DNA of 64,000 nt from an uncultured Clostridia bacterium (GCA_934157035.1 CAKPHG010000001.1:310001-374000); one strand, 5' to 3'; positions 43,272 through 52,422 are shown, counted from the first letter of the stretch. Numbers and translations: made by a program. Notes: generated from the sequence alone by a model not told the origin.

Positions 43272-43310
43272 CTAAAAAACAAGCACACTTTTTAAACTAA
43301 TTAAAGTGTG
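43272..43310 (-). promoter_or_regulatory. Terminator-like hairpin in the rpsB leader
   Basis: On the minus strand CACACTTT (complement of 43303-43310) pairs with AAAGTGTG (complement of 43284-43291), and is followed by CTTGTTTTTTAG, a T-rich run. It lies about 75 bases before the rpsB start, inside the probable leader. A second hairpin using CTTGTTTT and AAAACAAG (about 43250-43283) overlaps the T-run, so an alternative fold is possible. Could be an attenuator responding to S2 or to growth; inference only. Confidence 0.45.
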
Positions 43311-43468
43311 TGTATTTTTAACATTTATTATTTTACCATAAATAGCTGGTAAAAGCAAGCATTTTTTATAGTTTTTTTCATCTAAAAATATTTTATTTTT
43401 ATCTTCCATTTTTCTACATTTTGTGATATTATACTTTAAAATAATTAATTTCACTTAGGAGGAATAAT

Positions 43469-43723
43469 ATGGAATTCAATAAATGTGAAAGATGTGGCGC
43501 TTTTTTTGTATCATCAAATAATGTTTGCCCTAAATGTATGCCAAAAGATACAATGGAGTTATCAAAATTAAGAAATTTTTTAGAGGAAAATAATTGTCCA
43601 AGTTCATTAGAATCTTTATCTTCTGACACTGGAATTAGTACAAAAAATTTAGATAGATTTATTAAAGAAAATGACTTTTCTAAGTTTAATTTAAATTTTA
43701 ATAATCCATCTATTAAATTATAA
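43469..43723 (+). CDS. Zinc-ribbon plus helix-turn-helix protein (YvyF-like)
   Basis: CERCGAFF and CPKCMPKD near the N-terminus form a four-cysteine zinc ribbon. Residues 33-75 (RNFLEENNCPSSLESLSSDTGISTKNLDRFI) resemble a MerR/XRE-like helix-turn-helix. This matches small proteins that in flagellated Firmicutes lie in the flagellar/anti-sigma region (YvyF). No flagellar gene is in the window, so it may have another regulatory role here. Length 84 aa is in range. AGGAGGAATAAT precedes the ATG. Divergent from rpsB. Confidence 0.75.
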   Translation: MEFNKCERCGAFFVSSNNVCPKCMPKDTMELSKLRNFLEENNCPSSLESLSSDTGISTKNLDRFIKENDFSKFNLNFNNPSIKL

Positions 43724-43730
43724 GAAATAA

Positions 43731-43772
43731 GACCAATAGATTATTAAGCTTTAGCTTATTACTCTATTGGTC
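43731..43772. terminator. Bidirectional terminator
   Basis: GACCAATAGA and TCTATTGGTC (43731-43740 with 43763-43772) enclose an inner hairpin built on AAGCT/AGCTT, between converging genes. Confidence 0.8.
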
Positions 43773-43785
43773 TATCGGTCTATTT

Positions 43786-45084
43786 TTATATTATTTCTAA
43801 TATCATACTTTCTTTTTTTATCTTATTCTCACCTATTTTGATTGCTTCTTTCATTTTTTCTGTTGATATTTCTATTTTTTTATTATCACTTGTATACAAT
43901 GTTGCTATTTTTTCATTTTTTTGTACAAAATCCCCTACTTTTTTATATAGAACAACTCCCGCTAGGTTATCTATTTTGTCTTCTTTTCTTGTTCTTCCTG
44001 CACCTAACATTCCTGCTACTTCTCCAACTTTTCTAGCATTTATTTCTTTTATATATCCATCACTTTCAGCCATAATATCTAATTTATATTTAGCCATTTC
44101 TATATCTTTATAATTTTCTATATATGATATATTTCCGCCTTGTCTTTCTATTAATTGTAAAAATTTATTATATGCCTTTTTAGAGCTTATGCACTCCTCT
44201 ATTTTCATTTTATTTTCTTCCAAATTATCTCCTAATTTAGCTAATTTTAATATATAACTTCCTAATGTTAATACCACTTCTTTTATATCTTCTGGCATAT
44301 CTTCTTTTAAACATTTTATTGTTTCTATTATTTCTAGTGTATTTCCAATATAGTATCCTAATGGCTCTTGCATTCTAGTTATAACACATATTACTTCTTT
44401 TTGAGCTAGTTGTCCTATTTGTTTCATTACCTTTGAAAGTTCTATTGCTTTTTCCTCATCTTGCATAAAAGCCCCGCTTCCACATGTTACATCCAATACT
44501 ATTTTATTTGCTCCTGCCGCAATTTTCTTACTCATTATACTTGAGGCAATTAAAGAAATATTGTCTGTACAACTAATAACATCTCTTAAGGCATATAGTT
44601 TTTTATCTGCTGGTGCTAAATTTGCTGTTTGTGTAATTAAACTAATTCCTATTTCTTTTACATTTTTTCTAAACTCTTCATCTGTTAAATTTACTCTATA
44701 TCCCGGTATAGCCTCTAATTTGTCTGCTGTTCCGCCTGTAAAGCCTAATCCTCTTCCTGACATTTTTGCTACTTTTACTCCCATAGCTGCCATTATTGGC
44801 ATTAAGATTAGTGTTATTTTATCTCCTACTCCTCCTGTTGAATGTTTATCTACAACATTTCCAAACTCAGACAAATCTAAAATATCCCCTGATTTTGCCA
44901 TTGTTAAAGTTAAATTTACAGTTTCTTCTATTGTCATTCCATTTATATAAATAGCCATAACCAATGCAGATGCTTGATAATCTGGTATATTACCATTTGT
45001 ATAGTTTTCTATAAAATATTCGATTTCTTCTTTTGTTAATTCCTTTTTATCTCTCTTTTTAGCTATAATCTCTAAAATATTCAT
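43786..45084 (-). CDS. pdp: Pyrimidine-nucleoside (thymidine) phosphorylase
   Basis: It phosphorolyses thymidine or uridine to base plus sugar 1-phosphate in nucleoside salvage. The glycosyl-transferase family 3 signature SGRGLGFTGGTADKLEAIPG is present (about residues 108-127), together with VDKHSTGGVGDK and the lysine-containing KIAAGANKIVLDV segment. Length 432 aa is the standard dimeric form. It lies 33 bases beyond the rnhB stop region on the same strand. Confidence 0.95.
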   Translation of the reverse strand: MNILEIIAKKRDKKELTKEEIEYFIENYTNGNIPDYQASALVMAIYINGMTIEETVNLTLTMAKSGDILDLSEFGNVVDKHSTGGVGDKITLILMPIMAAMGVKVAKMSGRGLGFTGGTADKLEAIPGYRVNLTDEEFRKNVKEIGISLITQTANLAPADKKLYALRDVISCTDNISLIASSIMSKKIAAGANKIVLDVTCGSGAFMQDEEKAIELSKVMKQIGQLAQKEVICVITRMQEPLGYYIGNTLEIIETIKCLKEDMPEDIKEVVLTLGSYILKLAKLGDNLEENKMKIEECISSKKAYNKFLQLIERQGGNISYIENYKDIEMAKYKLDIMAESDGYIKEINARKVGEVAGMLGAGRTRKEDKIDNLAGVVLYKKVGDFVQKNEKIATLYTSDNKKIEISTEKMKEAIKIGENKIKKESMILEII

Positions 45085-45103
45085 ATATTCCTCTTTCTAA
45101 AAA

Positions 45104-45130
45104 TCTCATTAGTTTTCCTAATGAGATTTA
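45104..45130 (-). terminator. Terminator overlapping the end of pdp/rnhB junction
   Basis: AATCTCATTAG and CTAATGAGATT with loop A/T-rich (5 bases) overlap the rnhB stop codon and precede pdp on the minus strand, followed by a short T-run. It probably attenuates transcription between rnhB and pdp. Confidence 0.75.
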
Positions 45131-45756
45131 CTTATTATATTTTTTACAAAACTTAGTCTATGTAATGGACACAATCCATATTCATTTATTGCTTGAATAT
45201 GTGCAGAAGTCCCATATCCTTTGTGCTTTTCAAATCCATACATTGGATAAATTTCGTCCCACTGTCTCATTATTCTATCCCTAGTTACTTTTGCTATAAT
45301 TGAAGCTGCTGCTATTGAATAACATTTTGCATCTCCTTTTATTATAGAAGTGTATGGTATGTTACACGTATTTATATCTCTTAAAGCATCTACTAATATT
45401 ATATTTGGTTTTACTTTTAATTCTTTTATAGATTCTGTTAAGCCTTTTTTTGTTGCATTTAAAATATTTATTTCATCTATTTCTTTTTGGTCTATTATTC
45501 CAACTCCCCACGCTATCGCTTCGTTTGTTATTTGTTCATATAATACTTCTCTTTTCTTTTCAGAAACTTTTTTTGAATCATTTACTCCTTCTATAAATGA
45601 TTCTTTTGGCATAATCACAGCTGCAACCACAACTGGTCCTGCTAAAGGACCTCTTCCTGCCTCATCTATACCACAAATATTATTTATTCCTTTTTTATAT
45701 AATTCTTCTTCTATTTCTTTTAATTTAGTTAATCTTTCAAATTCTTTTTCTTTCAT
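45118..45756 (-). CDS. rnhB: Ribonuclease HII
   Basis: It removes ribonucleotides from DNA and RNA primers. The first catalytic motif GIDEAGRGPLAGPVV carries the catalytic Asp-Glu. A later Asp is in NIILVDALRDI, and the terminal Asp/Glu in KVTRDRIMRQWDEIYP. The C-terminal GFEKHKGYGTSAH is also conserved. Length 212 aa is normal. It begins 10 bases after the pilin-like gene on the same strand. Confidence 0.96.
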   Translation of the reverse strand: MKEKEFERLTKLKEIEEELYKKGINNICGIDEAGRGPLAGPVVVAAVIMPKESFIEGVNDSKKVSEKKREVLYEQITNEAIAWGVGIIDQKEIDEINILNATKKGLTESIKELKVKPNIILVDALRDINTCNIPYTSIIKGDAKCYSIAAASIIAKVTRDRIMRQWDEIYPMYGFEKHKGYGTSAHIQAINEYGLCPLHRLSFVKNIISKSH

Positions 45757-45766
45757 TTACTTTTTC

Positions 45767-46315
45767 CTATTCTTCTACTTCAGCTTCATTTTCTATTTGT
45801 TTTTCTTCTATTGTATTTATTAGATCAATTTCTTTTTTATCATACATTTCCTTTATTTCAGATAATTTATAGTATACTTTTTGGTCTATTTCTATTCCTT
45901 TTGAATAAATAATCTCGTCCGTGTTGTAATTTACTATATAATATCCATCTTTTAATTTTATATTTGATAATCCTATTCTTTCTAAATCCTCATTTTCTAT
46001 AATGTAAATTCTTTCAAAACTCTCGTCTTCTTGAGAAATTATTCCCTTTTGCAATAATTCTTTTATATCTTCTCTTTCTAAATTTTCTGATACTTTCTTT
46101 CCTTCTAATATTTCTTCATCTTCTTTTTTCATTACAAATTCTTTTGATATAACCTTAACTTTTCCTTGTAATAAAAGCATATTAGTTTTATAGTTTTCAA
46201 CGTTTCTTCTTTCTAACATTTTTTTAGTTATATTAAAGCCTAATACTGCAATAACTATAATTATTATAATAGATATTACTAATGTTATTTGGCTCATCCC
46301 TCTTTGATTTTTCAT
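45767..46315 (-). CDS. Pilin-like / class III signal protein of unknown function
   Basis: I use ATG 46315, which has GGAGGG 5 bases upstream; ATG 46327 overlaps that site. MKNQRG is followed by MSQITLVISIIIIIVIAVLGF, a hydrophobic helix right after the leader glycine that resembles a prepilin or pseudopilin start. The Glu5 is absent. The rest (35-180) is acidic and helical with a small domain (IYIIENEDLERIGLSNIKL, YYIVNYNTDEIIYSKG) also seen in other prepilin-like proteins of Clostridia. It may be exported by the pil system of this window. Function unknown. Confidence 0.7.
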   Translation of the reverse strand: MKNQRGMSQITLVISIIIIIVIAVLGFNITKKMLERRNVENYKTNMLLLQGKVKVISKEFVMKKEDEEILEGKKVSENLEREDIKELLQKGIISQEDESFERIYIIENEDLERIGLSNIKLKDGYYIVNYNTDEIIYSKGIEIDQKVYYKLSEIKEMYDKKEIDLINTIEEKQIENEAEVEE

Positions 46316-46445
46316 TTTTCCCTCCATTATATGTATATTATATATTTATAAAAATATAAAATCAATATAAATTATAACAATATTTTCATATACTTTTCAC
46401 AATTTTGTTGTAATATAATAAAAAAATATGTAAAGGAGCATTTTT

Positions 46446-47621
46446 ATGGAAAAGAATAAATTTAATATTACAGGTCAATTTTTAATACCTTTTGCCTCTG
46501 GCATTTTAGGAACTTCTATTGTTATAGGTACATGTTTTGGAATTCCAACTATTAAAAATTTTATTTTAACCACAAATAGTTCTTCTAACAAAACATCTTT
46601 AGAAAGTAATCTTAGTACTTCTACAGATAATTCTGTAAATACATCTTTAGTATCTATTTCAAATTATTCAGACACAGGAGTTTATGTAGCACAAAAAGTA
46701 CTACCTTCTGTTGTTGGTATAAAAGTAGAATATTCTGTTTCTTCAGTATTTTATAGAAATCAAAGTACCGCTACAGCTTCTGCTGAAGGTTCTGGAATTA
46801 TAATTAGTGAAGATGGTTATATATTAACAAATAATCACATTATAAATTCTTCATCTAATTCTTCATTTTATGAAATTAGCAAAGCAAATAAAATTATAGT
46901 TTCTCTTTATAATGATGAAACAGAATATGAAGCAACTATAATTGGTACTGATGAACAAACCGATTTAGCAGTAATAAAAATAGATAAAACTGGATTAACA
47001 AGCGCTACTCTTGGTAATTCTGACACCATCCAAGTTGGAGAATTTGCTATGGCTATAGGAAATCCTCTTGGAATGCAAAGTAGCGTATCTTCTGGAATGA
47101 TAAGTGCTGTTAATAGAAAAGTTACATCTGATAATAAATCTTATACTTTAATTCAAACAGATACTGCTATTAACTCTGGTAACAGTGGTGGTGCACTTGT
47201 AAACTCTAAAGGTGAAGTTATTGGAATTAATACATTAAAAATGTCTGGCTCTGGAATTGAAGGTATGGGATTTGCAATTCCTATAAATTCTGCAAAACCT
47301 ATTGCTGAACAATTAATTGAATACAATAAAGTAAAAAGACCTTATATTGGCATTATTGGTAGAGATATAGATGAACAAACAGCAAAAAATAATAATTTAG
47401 TTACTGGTATATATGTTTTAAACATTGAGGAATTCTCTGCTGCTGAAAAAGCTGGTATAAAAATCGGAGATGTTATTACAGAATTTAATGGCACTAAAGT
47501 TTCTACTATGGATGAATTAAATGATTTAAAAAATTCACTTTCTATTGGGACAGAAGTAACTTTAACAATTAATAGAAATGGTGAATCAAAGCAACTAAAA
47601 TTAACTTTACAAGAGCAATAA
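46446..47621 (+). CDS. htrA: Membrane-anchored HtrA/DegP-like serine protease
   Basis: Envelope quality-control protease. A membrane helix spans about residues 17-38, then a Ser/Thr/Asn linker. The trypsin-like domain holds the triad His131 (ILTNNHII), Asp173 (EQTDLAVIKID) and Ser247 (INSGNSGGALV). One PDZ domain (about 300-390) with PYIGIIGRDI and AGIKIGDVITEFNGTKV follows. Length 391 aa matches the Gram-positive HtrA type. It has AAAGGAG before the ATG. Confidence 0.95.
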   Translation: MEKNKFNITGQFLIPFASGILGTSIVIGTCFGIPTIKNFILTTNSSSNKTSLESNLSTSTDNSVNTSLVSISNYSDTGVYVAQKVLPSVVGIKVEYSVSSVFYRNQSTATASAEGSGIIISEDGYILTNNHIINSSSNSSFYEISKANKIIVSLYNDETEYEATIIGTDEQTDLAVIKIDKTGLTSATLGNSDTIQVGEFAMAIGNPLGMQSSVSSGMISAVNRKVTSDNKSYTLIQTDTAINSGNSGGALVNSKGEVIGINTLKMSGSGIEGMGFAIPINSAKPIAEQLIEYNKVKRPYIGIIGRDIDEQTAKNNNLVTGIYVLNIEEFSAAEKAGIKIGDVITEFNGTKVSTMDELNDLKNSLSIGTEVTLTINRNGESKQLKLTLQEQ

Positions 47622-47772
47622 TTTTTTACAAATGTTTTCACTTTAAGTTCACACAAAAGACATATATTATTGTTAATATAATTATAGTTTAGTAATAAAT
47701 AACTAAAAAATGAATTCTTTATATAAACAATATATACAAAATTGTTTATAATTCTAAGAATTCCAATACTTT

Positions 47773-47814
47773 TATATAGTGATTTAAATATTTGCCTTTA
47801 ATATTCACTATATA
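47773..47814. terminator. Hairpin downstream of htrA
   Basis: TATATAGTGA and TCACTATATA (47773-47782 with 47805-47814) form a 10-bp stem with a 22-base loop, about 150 bases after the htrA stop. No T-run follows, so its role is uncertain. Nothing else was seen in 47622-47835. Confidence 0.45.
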
Positions 47815-47835
47815 GAAAATCCCCTTTTATTTTCA

Positions 47836-47866
47836 AAAAAGACCTAATTTAAAATTAGGTCTTTTT
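47836..47866. terminator. Bidirectional terminator
   Basis: AAAAAGACCTAATTT and its complement (47836-47850 with 47852-47866) overlap the stop codon of the minus-strand M23 gene and can also stop htrA read-through. Confidence 0.9.
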
Positions 47867-48842
47867 ATTTATATAAATATTTTTGTGGATTTATTTGTGA
47901 ACCATTTTTTCTAATCTCAAAATGTAAATGGTTTCCTGTTGACTGACCAGTAGAACCTACTAAAGCTATTACATCTCCAGCTGTGACTGTATCTCCTACT
48001 GAAGCATATAATTTACTACAATGTCCATAATATGTTTGTATACCATTAGCATGTGTAATAATTACTAAATTTCCATATCCTCCATACCATCCTGAAAAAC
48101 TTACTGTTCCATCTGCTGCTGCTTTTATTTCGGTACCATTTGGTGCTCCTATATCAATTCCTTTGTGAGTATGATCACGAATACTTTCTACTGCACCAAA
48201 ACGAGAAGTAATAACACCTGTTACAGGTTTTACACTAAAATACACACCTTCAAATGTTGAAGCTTTTATTTTTATTTGTTCTTCTATTCTTTCTTGTATA
48301 TTTGACTGAGTATTATTACTATTTGAAGCTATCTGTAAGCTTTCTGTACTAGTAATATCTGTTGTATAAAACTCTTTTACCGCTATATCTATATTCTCTA
48401 TTGATTTTTTATTTTCTTCTTTTATTTGGCTTACTGCATTTTCTGCTTCTTCTAATGAATTGGAATATGCAACATTTTCATCATTTAGTGTTACTGCATA
48501 TAGCCTATATGTTGTAACTGCCTTTTCTTGTATTTTTGAAAAAATTTCACTTTCAGAAGTTTGTTCATTTTTATTTATTAATAAAAATTTATACTCTGGC
48601 ATACTTTCTATGTCTACATACGCTACATTTAATTCATCTGGATTTAAAATTTCTTCATCTATCAATTTTTTAAATTCATTTTTATTTGTAATATATCCCA
48701 AATTTTCGCCTGAAAGAGTTACTTTGTAACCTGGTTTATATTTTAATAAAACAAATGCAATAATTAAAATAAAAGCAACTATTAATAATTTAATTAATTT
48801 TATAACTGTTTTTGCATAGTTCTTTATTTTTGTGTTTAAAAT
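47865..48842 (-). CDS. Membrane-anchored M23 peptidase with anomalous N-terminus
   Basis: The C-terminal domain (ITSRFGAVESIRDHTHKGID...HLHFEI) has the full LytM zinc motif set H-x3-D and H-x-H, and should cut peptidoglycan peptides. An N-terminal ~130 residue acidic region follows a TM helix. The first usable start in the listed frame is TTG 48701, but the frame continues open upstream to 48848 and supplies a membrane helix (LLIVAFILIIAFVLLKYKPGY). A strong AAGGAG site precedes an ATG at 48852, but that ATG is out of frame (it stops after 20 codons). So an ATT/ATA start at about 48842, or a one-base frameshift near 48835, is needed. I report the ATT-started version. Confidence 0.75.
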   Translation of the reverse strand: MLNTKIKNYAKTVIKLIKLLIVAFILIIAFVLLKYKPGYKVTLSGENLGYITNKNEFKKLIDEEILNPDELNVAYVDIESMPEYKFLLINKNEQTSESEIFSKIQEKAVTTYRLYAVTLNDENVAYSNSLEEAENAVSQIKEENKKSIENIDIAVKEFYTTDITSTESLQIASNSNNTQSNIQERIEEQIKIKASTFEGVYFSVKPVTGVITSRFGAVESIRDHTHKGIDIGAPNGTEIKAAADGTVSFSGWYGGYGNLVIITHANGIQTYYGHCSKLYASVGDTVTAGDVIALVGSTGQSTGNHLHFEIRKNGSQINPQKYLYK

Positions 48843-48925
48843 ATATATTCATCTCCTTTTCGTTTTCACGACATTTATGATTATAACATATATTTTAAAC
48901 AAATGCAAATTTTATATTCACACAT

Positions 48926-51577
48926 TTATATTGTTGCTGTTTTTTCTTTGTTTTTCTCTTTATATATTACTTTTCCAAATTTAATTTCATTAAATTTCTT
49001 TTGTATTTCTATTATAACAATAGGAATTATCGAAATAACCGCCGTGTATATCCATTGCATATTATTTAATGGAACAAGTTTAAATATTTCTGCAACAGGC
49101 TTAATTATAACTACTCCTATTTGCATTAAAGTTCCTAGCACAAATGCACCTAACAAATATTTATTTTCAAAAATTCCATTTTTAAAAATAGATTCTTCGC
49201 TTTTTATATTAAAACTGTGTACAAGCTCTATCATTCCTAAAGAAACAAAAGCCATTGTTCTACCAACTTCTAATGAATATAGATTATTTCCTATGCTAAA
49301 TGCAAATAATGTAAGCATTCCTATCATTGTTCCTTCTATAAATATTTTTCCCCATAAACCATCGGCAAATATTCCTTTTTTAGTATCATAAGGTTTTCTA
49401 TTCATTATTCCTTTATCTGCTCTTTCTAGTCCTAATGCTATAGCAGGAAATGAATCTGTTACTAAATTAATCCATAGTAATTGTATTGCAAGGAGTGGAG
49501 ATTTTAAACCAAGAACAAGTCCCATAAATATAGTTACTATTTCTCCAATATTAGTTGCTATTAAAAAATGTATTGCTTTTCTTATATTATCATAAATATT
49601 TCTTCCTTGTTTTACTGCTCCTACTATTGTAATAAAATTATCATCTGCTAAAACCATATCCGCGGCATTTTTGGCTACATCTGTTCCTCCTTTTCCCATA
49701 GCTATTCCTATATCTGCATTTTTTAATGCAGGAGCGTCATTTACACCATCTCCTGTCATTGCAACCACATTACCATTTGCCTGGAAAGCTTTTACTATTC
49801 TTACTTTATGTTCTGGAGTTACTCTTGCAAATACTGAATATTTTGATATATTCTTTTCTAACTCTTTTTGTGAAATTTTGTCTAATTCTAGACCTGTTAT
49901 AGCTTTATCATTTAGTTTTAATATTCCCAATTTCGAAGCTATTGCTTTTGCCGTCTCTATATGATCTCCTGTTATCATAACCGTTTTTATTCCTGCTCTT
50001 CTACATGTTTCTACAGCTTCTTTAACATTTTGTCTCGGTGGATCCATCATTCCTATTAGCCCTAAAAATACTAAATTTTCTTCTACAGATTTATCTTCTA
50101 CTTTTAAATTTTTTTGGTCTATTATTTTATATGCTACCAATATTACTCTCAAAGCTTTTTGTGCCATATTTTCATTTATTCTTTCAATTTTCCTTGTTAT
50201 ATTCTCATCTATTTCTATTATTTGTCCATTTTGCTTATAATATTTACATTTCTTTAAAACTATATCTGGTGCTCCTTTTGTTATTACTAGACATTTATCA
50301 CCAAATTCGTGAATTGTTGACATCATTTTTCTAGTTGAGTTAAATGGAATGTCTGCTATTCTTCTATTTCTTTTATATAATTCGTCTTTTGTTATATTTT
50401 GTTTTAAACTATATTCTACTAAGGCTGTCTCTGTTGGTTCTCCTACAATTTCTTTTTTTCCTTCTTTATAGCTAATATTTGCATCTGTGCACATACAAGC
50501 ATAACTTACTAATTCTCTTTTATTATTTTCAAATGTAAATTCTTCTAACACTTGCATTTTGTTTTGAGTCAAAGTTCCTGTTTTGTCTGAACATATTACA
50601 CTACTACTACCTAAAGTCTCCACTGCTGGCAACTTTCTAATTATTGCTTGTTTTTTTGCCATTTTTGTAACCCCTATAGATAACATTATTGTTACAATGG
50701 CAGGTAACCCCTCTGGTATAGCAGCAACAGCTAACCCCACTGAAGTCATAAACATTTCTATTGGTTCAATTTTTTTAAATATCCCTATTATAAATATAAT
50801 AAAACAAATTATAAGACATGCTACCCCTAAAGTTTTTCCTACTCCTTCCAATTTCTTTTGAATTGGTGTTTGTGGAGCATTATCTTCTATAATCATATTT
50901 GCAATTTTTCCAACCTTAGTATTCATTCCTGTTTCTGTTACTATTGCCTCACCATGTCCATTTACTACGATTGTTGAAGAAAATACCATGTTTATCATAT
51001 CTGCAAGATTTTGTTTTGTATTTAATATAATATTTGATTCTTTTATAGCAGGTATAGTTTCTCCGGTTAGACTAGATTCTTCTACTTTTAGGTTTGAGCA
51101 ACTAATAAGTCTTGCATCTGCAGGTACATAATTTCCAGCTTCTAATACAACTATATCTCCCACAACAACTTCTTCTACTGGAATTTCAATAATTTTTCCT
51201 TCTCTTTTTACCTTTGCAAGAGGTGCCGTCATTTTTTTAAGTGCTTCCAGTGATTTTTCTGCTTTTTCTTCCTGAACAAGTCCCATAATAGCATTTAATA
51301 CTACTATTGCTATTATAATTATAGAATCTATATAATCATTACTTTTATTTAATGTAGCTGTTACAGCTGATATTATTGAGGCTATTATTAATATTATTAT
51401 CATAAAGTCATTAAATTGTTTTATAAACTTTATTATAATACTTTCTTTCTTTTTTTCTTTTAATTCATTTTTTCCAAATTGTTGTAACCTTATTTTTGCT
51501 TCTTCATTTGTAAGTCCTTTAGTTTTGTTTGTCCTAAAGTTTTTCTCAATTTCACTTACATCCTTTGCACACCACAT
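48926..51577 (-). CDS. Calcium-type P2 ATPase (SERCA/PMCA-like)
   Basis: 883 aa P-type ATPase. The N-terminal cation-ATPase domain begins FRTNKTKGLTNEEAKIRL; TGETIPA forms the actuator loop. The phosphorylated DKTGTLTQNKMQV is at about Asp330; MTGDGVNDAPALKNADIGIA is the hinge. The membrane site PEGLPAIVTIML and the later NLVTDSFPAIALGLE match Ca2+ pumps rather than Na/K or H pumps. I use ATG 51577; a GTG three codons earlier is too close to the AAGGAG. It extrudes Ca2+ (or Mn2+) from the cytoplasm. Single gene, minus strand. Confidence 0.9.
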   Translation of the reverse strand: MWCAKDVSEIEKNFRTNKTKGLTNEEAKIRLQQFGKNELKEKKKESIIIKFIKQFNDFMIIILIIASIISAVTATLNKSNDYIDSIIIIAIVVLNAIMGLVQEEKAEKSLEALKKMTAPLAKVKREGKIIEIPVEEVVVGDIVVLEAGNYVPADARLISCSNLKVEESSLTGETIPAIKESNIILNTKQNLADMINMVFSSTIVVNGHGEAIVTETGMNTKVGKIANMIIEDNAPQTPIQKKLEGVGKTLGVACLIICFIIFIIGIFKKIEPIEMFMTSVGLAVAAIPEGLPAIVTIMLSIGVTKMAKKQAIIRKLPAVETLGSSSVICSDKTGTLTQNKMQVLEEFTFENNKRELVSYACMCTDANISYKEGKKEIVGEPTETALVEYSLKQNITKDELYKRNRRIADIPFNSTRKMMSTIHEFGDKCLVITKGAPDIVLKKCKYYKQNGQIIEIDENITRKIERINENMAQKALRVILVAYKIIDQKNLKVEDKSVEENLVFLGLIGMMDPPRQNVKEAVETCRRAGIKTVMITGDHIETAKAIASKLGILKLNDKAITGLELDKISQKELEKNISKYSVFARVTPEHKVRIVKAFQANGNVVAMTGDGVNDAPALKNADIGIAMGKGGTDVAKNAADMVLADDNFITIVGAVKQGRNIYDNIRKAIHFLIATNIGEIVTIFMGLVLGLKSPLLAIQLLWINLVTDSFPAIALGLERADKGIMNRKPYDTKKGIFADGLWGKIFIEGTMIGMLTLFAFSIGNNLYSLEVGRTMAFVSLGMIELVHSFNIKSEESIFKNGIFENKYLLGAFVLGTLMQIGVVIIKPVAEIFKLVPLNNMQWIYTAVISIIPIVIIEIQKKFNEIKFGKVIYKEKNKEKTATI

Positions 51578-51725
51578 AAAAAACACTCTCCTTTGTTAAT
51601 TAAAAATTCATATTAATATTTATGCACTTGTCCATATTTTATGAATATTTTTAATTAATTTTGAAAAGTGTTTTAGTTATTTTTTTATTTGATTTAAACT
51701 AAGAAATAATTTTATTGAATAAATT

Positions 51726-52286
51726 TTATCTTGCCTTTAAGCAATTTACTTTTTGTGTTATTTCTAATCTTTCTTCTAAATTTTTAAAATCTTCCCATAG
51801 GTAACGAATATTACTATTAATTTCCCCAATTTCATTTAGAATTTTTTTAATTTCTTTTCCATGAAGTTCAACTCGTCTGTTTAGTTTACCTATTTGTTGT
51901 CCTTGAATTTCAACTCGCTTAGTTAGTTCTCCTATTTGTTGTCCTTGAATATCAACTCGCTTGCTTAGTTCTCCTATTTGTTGTCCTTGAATTTCAACTC
52001 GTTTAGTTAGTTCTCCTATTTGTTGTCCTTGAATTTCAACTTGCTTGCTTAGTTCTCCTATTTGTTGTCCTTGAATTTCAACTCGCTTGCTTAATTTTTC
52101 TATTTGTTGTCCTTGAAGTTCAACTTGCTTGCTTAATTTTTCTATTTTTTCTCCGTGAACTTCAACTTGCTTGCTTAATTCATTTACTTGTATTCTTAAA
52201 CTTTTTATCTCTTGTCCTTGTTTATCTACTTTTTCATCTGTACCAGTTACAATTTTAAATATTTTTTCTAATAATTCTTTTTCCAT
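51726..52286 (-). CDS. Tandem-repeat coiled-coil protein
   Basis: I use ATG 52286, with GAGGTGA just upstream. Residues 39-150 are eight near-identical 14-residue units with consensus K-R-V-E-I-Q-G-Q-Q-I-G-E-L-S, two heptads each, so the protein is a long parallel coiled coil. Flanking parts are helical too (EKELLEKIFKIVTGTDEKVD at the N-terminus; a DFKNLEERLEITQKV tail). No enzymatic domain. Such proteins are common in Clostridia, often as small multi-copy families with variable repeat number. Role unknown; oligomerisation or tethering is the only structural inference. Confidence 0.75.
   Translation of the reverse strand: MEKELLEKIFKIVTGTDEKVDKQGQEIKSLRIQVNELSKQVEVHGEKIEKLSKQVELQGQQIEKLSKRVEIQGQQIGELSKQVEIQGQQIGELTKRVEIQGQQIGELSKRVDIQGQQIGELTKRVEIQGQQIGKLNRRVELHGKEIKKILNEIGEINSNIRYLWEDFKNLEERLEITQKVNCLKAR
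51837..52172 (-). repeat. Eight tandem 42-bp coding repeats
   Basis: Each 42-bp unit codes one 14-residue heptad pair. The central five copies are almost identical at the DNA level (shared CAACTCG-like and TTGTTGTCCTTGAA blocks on the plus strand), and the outer copies have diverged. This pattern suggests expansion by slippage or unequal recombination. Not CRISPR, because there are no spacers. Confidence 0.9.
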
Positions 52287-52422
52287 TATTCTCACCTCTC
52301 TTTCCATTTCGTAGAAATATTATACCATCTTATTTTATATTTACAAGCAATATTTATAAACTTCCTATTTTTCTACAAAACTTCTTATTTTTTTCATATT
52401 TATATAATATATACATATAAAA

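Noticed and set aside
48835..48842. TTTAAAC at the M23 start as a classic -1 slippery site
   Set aside because: The needed change is +1 relative to the upstream ATG frame, and the heptamer is not in the right register.
51837..52172. Regularly spaced repeats that could be taken for a CRISPR array
   Set aside because: The repeats abut without spacers and keep one open frame of heptads; they are coding.
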